From Candidatus Mediterraneibacter stercorigallinarum (GTDB lineage Bacteria; Bacillota; Clostridia; Lachnospirales; Lachnospiraceae), in NCBI GenBank assembly GCA_019116185.1, contig DXCD01000187.1, positions 1 through 8,850 of the forward strand: DNA of 8,850 nt, written 5' to 3'. The translations under genes were made by a program, and so were the position numbers. The number at the start of each line of letters is the position of its first letter. Within the stretch, counting starts at the first letter, position 1. Of this stretch, positions 6,672 to 8,850 are shown piece after piece. The notes beneath the pieces were generated by a model. The model was not told the origin of the DNA. It did no database searches and saw only the letters and a program-made list of their open reading frames with translations.

Positions 6672-7367
6672 TTAAACTGTGACTTTCGTACCCGTGAAAT
6701 TGCCGCTCATGGTCTCCACGATGCTGTTCTCCTCATTCAGTCCGAACACCAGCATGGGCATCTTGTTCTCCAGGCACATGATGGACGCTGTCAGATCAAC
6801 AGCAGCCAGCTTCTTATCGATTACTTCCTGAATGGAGATCTCATCGTACTTCACTGCCTCCGGATTCACCTTCGGGTCACTGTCATAAATGCCATCGATT
6901 GCTTTAGCCAGAAGCATGGCGTCTGCCTCAATCTCGATAGCTCTTAAGACCGCCCCTGTATCTGTAGAGAAGTACGGATGTCCTGTGCCCCCTGCAAAAA
7001 AGACGACCTTGCCATTCTCCAGGGCCTCCACCGCAGCGTCCTTAGAAAACAGCGAAGTAAACGCCCCGCACACAAACGGCGTGAACACTTCTGTCTTCAT
7101 CCCTACATGGCGGAAGATATCTGATACATAAATACAGTTCATCACAGTTGCCAGCATCCCGATCTGGTCTGCCTTCGTCCGGTCGATCGTCTCGCTGGTC
7201 CTTCCTCTCCAGAAGTTGCCGCCTCCTGTCACGATCGCGACCTGGATGCCGTCGTCGACCAGACGCTTCACCTGTTCTGCAACACCGATACAGGTAGCCT
7301 CGTCAAATCCGGTCTTCTTATCTCCCGCGAGAGCTTCTCCGCTCAGCTTTAGTAATACTCTTTTCAT
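6672..7367 (-). CDS. pyrH: UMP kinase (uridylate kinase)
   Basis: 231-residue amino-acid-kinase-family enzyme that phosphorylates UMP to UDP with ATP in pyrimidine nucleotide synthesis; bacterial forms are hexamers regulated by GTP and UTP. Conserved parts: KLSGEALAG (7-15), the glycine-rich GGGNFWRG (48-55), ADQIGMLATVMN (66-77), FTPFVCGAF (95-103), GTGHPYFSTDTGAVLRA (127-143) and the nucleotide-binding region around KAIDGIYDSDPK (155-166). In E. coli the block near 129 reads GNPFFTTD; here His replaces that Asn (H130). AGGAG at 7376-7380, 8 nt before the ATG, fixes the start. The usual upstream neighbours rpsB and tsf are not here; a CLC transporter ends 57 nt before it. Confidence 0.97.
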   Translation of the reverse strand: MKRVLLKLSGEALAGDKKTGFDEATCIGVAEQVKRLVDDGIQVAIVTGGGNFWRGRTSETIDRTKADQIGMLATVMNCIYVSDIFRHVGMKTEVFTPFVCGAFTSLFSKDAAVEALENGKVVFFAGGTGHPYFSTDTGAVLRAIEIEADAMLLAKAIDGIYDSDPKVNPEAVKYDEISIQEVIDKKLAAVDLTASIMCLENKMPMLVFGLNEENSIVETMSGNFTGTKVTV

Positions 7368-7393
7368 TGTGTATGCTCCTTTGATTTCTCTGT

Positions 7394-7420
7394 GCGGGGC
7401 GCGTGAGATACCGCTCCCGC
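7394..7420 (-). other. GC-rich hairpin between the CLC gene and pyrH
   Basis: On the minus strand GCGGG (7420-7416) pairs with CCCGC (7398-7394), and GCG (7414-7412) with CGC (7403-7401), leaving an 8-nt loop GTATCTCA and a small internal loop. The following bases (ACAGAGAAAT) contain no T run, so it is not a classical terminator. It could be an RNA stability element or chance. Confidence 0.3.
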
Positions 7421-7424
7421 CGAC

Positions 7425-8850
7425 CTAAAATGAAGTATAACATAAGTTTTCCATTTTGTCATGTATATATCCCGCATCCCGTTCATCTGTCATGACTGTC
7501 AGCTTGTCTCCGGCCTGGAGCTTCGTCTTTCCTCTGGGAATCATCTCCTTCCCCCCGCGCTCCAGCGCGACTAACAGACAGTTGTTGGGCCAGGTGATCT
7601 CCATGACCGTACGGTCCTCTAACACAGAGCCTCCCATGATCACGAACTCGCTCAGCACTTTCTGGCTGCCCGCCGGAGCAGTCTTCTCCTTCTGCCCGCC
7701 TCTTCCCGCCAGGATCCGTCCGAGAAGGCTCTCATAAATAGGCTCAGATTTCAGAAGCGTAGCCGTAATGTAAGCCGCCACGGATACAATTGCAAGAGAC
7801 AGCATCTGGCTCACGGAACCGGACATCTCAAAGAGCAGGATAATGCCTGTAATGGGTGCTCGCACGATCGCCGTGAAAAATCCCGCCATTGACAGGAGCA
7901 CAAAGTTATTGATATACACCGGGTCCAGCCCGAACAGCCCGACTCCCGCCATGGCAAAGATCCCGCCAAGGAGAGCGCCAAGGACAAGCAGAGGGAAGAA
8001 GATGCCGCCCGGCGCCCCTGAGCCGAAGCTCACCGCTGAGAAAAGAAATTTCACCACAAAAGTGGCTGCTGCAAGTCCAAGCGCCATCTCTCCGGCCGTC
8101 AGTTCCTCGATCAGCCCGCCGCCGCTTCCAAGCACGGAAGGCATGACCAGCCCCATGACGCCTGCCACAAGGAACGCGATCACCAGCCGGGTCGTCTCAT
8201 TTAAGAATCCGGGCTTCTTGTAGAAATCCTGTGCCGCCAGCATTACCTTGTTATACAAAGCTCCCATCACGCCCAGAAGCACGCCCAAGATGAGCAGCAT
8301 CCAGTAATGCCCCTGCGGCAGCACGTACTCCAGCCGGAACTGGAACACAGGATCAAGCCCCATTATATGCGAACAGATATAATCCGCTGTCACCGACGCT
8401 GTCATCACAGATACCATAAGGCTTACGGAGAAGCCTTTGTGGATCTCTTCAAATGCAAACATCATTCCCGCAAGCGGAGCATGGAACGCCGCCGCCAGCC
8501 CGGCGCTCGCGCCGCAGGTCATGAGATACCGTTCTTCTGTCTTCCCCCGGTCCAGAAGCTTTGATATGCCTTGTCCGCTCATTGCCCCGAGCTGGATGGA
8601 AGGCCCCTCTCTTCCGAGGGACAGTCCGCCCAGGAGGCAGAGGAATCCGCCGAAAAATTTTGCCGGGAGTACTTTCTTCCAATCCTGGGACAGCTTGCCC
8701 AGGATCTCTCCCTCTACCTGAGGAATGCCGCTGCCGGAGATCATGGGCTCCCATTTTACCAGTCTGCCGACAATCACAGCGAAAAGGACCAGGATCAGAA
8801 ACCAGCCTGCAATACGCAGTGGACGCCCTCTGACAAAGGAAAGGATCTCA
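7425..8850 (-). CDS. CLC-type H+/Cl- exchanger with C-terminal TrkA-C-like domain (start beyond the right edge)
   Basis: The frame is open to the window edge (474 complete codons); the stop is at 7425. The GTG at 8777 is an internal Val codon inside a membrane segment, since 24 upstream codons continue a plausible helix; about 50-90 residues are probably missing. The selectivity-filter motifs are clear (numbered from the first complete codon): GSGIPQ (39-44), GREGPSIQLG (79-88) with gating Glu E81, and GIFFP in the GSGAPGGIFFPLL stretch. FEEIHKGF places E135 where E. coli ClC has its proton glutamate E203, and EPIY supplies the central Tyr. This supports a Cl-/H+ antiporter rather than a channel or a fluoride-type CLC. 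The last 80 or so residues form a TrkA-C-like ligand-binding domain (ALERGGKEMIPRGKTKLQAG), probably a cytosolic sensor with unknown ligand. Physiological role unknown. Confidence 0.93.
   Translation of the reverse strand, partial: EILSFVRGRPLRIAGWFLILVLFAVIVGRLVKWEPMISGSGIPQVEGEILGKLSQDWKKVLPAKFFGGFLCLLGGLSLGREGPSIQLGAMSGQGISKLLDRGKTEERYLMTCGASAGLAAAFHAPLAGMMFAFEEIHKGFSVSLMVSVMTASVTADYICSHIMGLDPVFQFRLEYVLPQGHYWMLLILGVLLGVMGALYNKVMLAAQDFYKKPGFLNETTRLVIAFLVAGVMGLVMPSVLGSGGGLIEELTAGEMALGLAAATFVVKFLFSAVSFGSGAPGGIFFPLLVLGALLGGIFAMAGVGLFGLDPVYINNFVLLSMAGFFTAIVRAPITGIILLFEMSGSVSQMLSLAIVSVAAYITATLLKSEPIYESLLGRILAGRGGQKEKTAPAGSQKVLSEFVIMGGSVLEDRTVMEITWPNNCLLVALERGGKEMIPRGKTKLQAGDKLTVMTDERDAGYIHDKMENLCYTSF

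Overview
The window looks like chromosomal DNA from a spore-forming member of the Clostridia, most likely Lachnospiraceae (inference). The grounds are the conserved block pyrH-frr-uppS-cdsA-dxr-rseP, a SleC-type spore-cortex hydrolase, strong AGGAGG-type ribosome binding sites and moderate GC content. All eight genes I support lie on the minus strand, so transcription runs from the right end to the left. I see no tRNA, rRNA, CRISPR array, insertion sequence or prophage. No stretch longer than about 130 bases is free of a gene. The long plus-strand open frames are shadows of minus-strand genes.

Right edge (7425-8850): the 3' part of a CLC-type H+/Cl- exchanger with a C-terminal TrkA-C-like domain; its start lies beyond the window. 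Next come pyrH (UMP kinase, 6672-7367) and frr (ribosome recycling factor, 6085-6636). A clear intrinsic terminator follows frr (6033-6060). Beyond it is a tightly packed envelope and isoprenoid cluster: uppS (5249-5956), cdsA (4434-5246), dxr (3215-4357) and rseP (2180-3211). The uppS/cdsA and dxr/rseP junctions have spacers of only 2-3 nt, with the downstream ribosome binding site inside the upstream gene. Functionally, Dxr starts the MEP isoprenoid pathway, UppS makes the undecaprenyl carrier lipid from isoprenoid units, CdsA makes CDP-diacylglycerol for phospholipids, and RseP is an intramembrane protease.

Left part: after rseP, where many relatives carry ispG and polC (recalled, not checked), the window instead has a SleC homologue (860-2122). 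It has a prealbumin-like N-terminal domain, a SpoIID-like catalytic domain and a C-terminal peptidoglycan-binding domain. Downstream is the 5' part of a membrane-anchored transglutaminase-like protein (1-779, running off the left edge).

The most interesting signal is a long imperfect inverted repeat between rseP and sleC (2129-2178). Its right arm contains the whole Shine-Dalgarno sequence of sleC, and a perfect TATAAT lies in its left arm. Read-through RNA from rseP would bury the sleC ribosome binding site, whereas a transcript started inside the repeat would leave it open. This is a hypothesis from sequence alone. I did not find a convincing wholly new multi-gene system; most of the window is well-known core metabolism.
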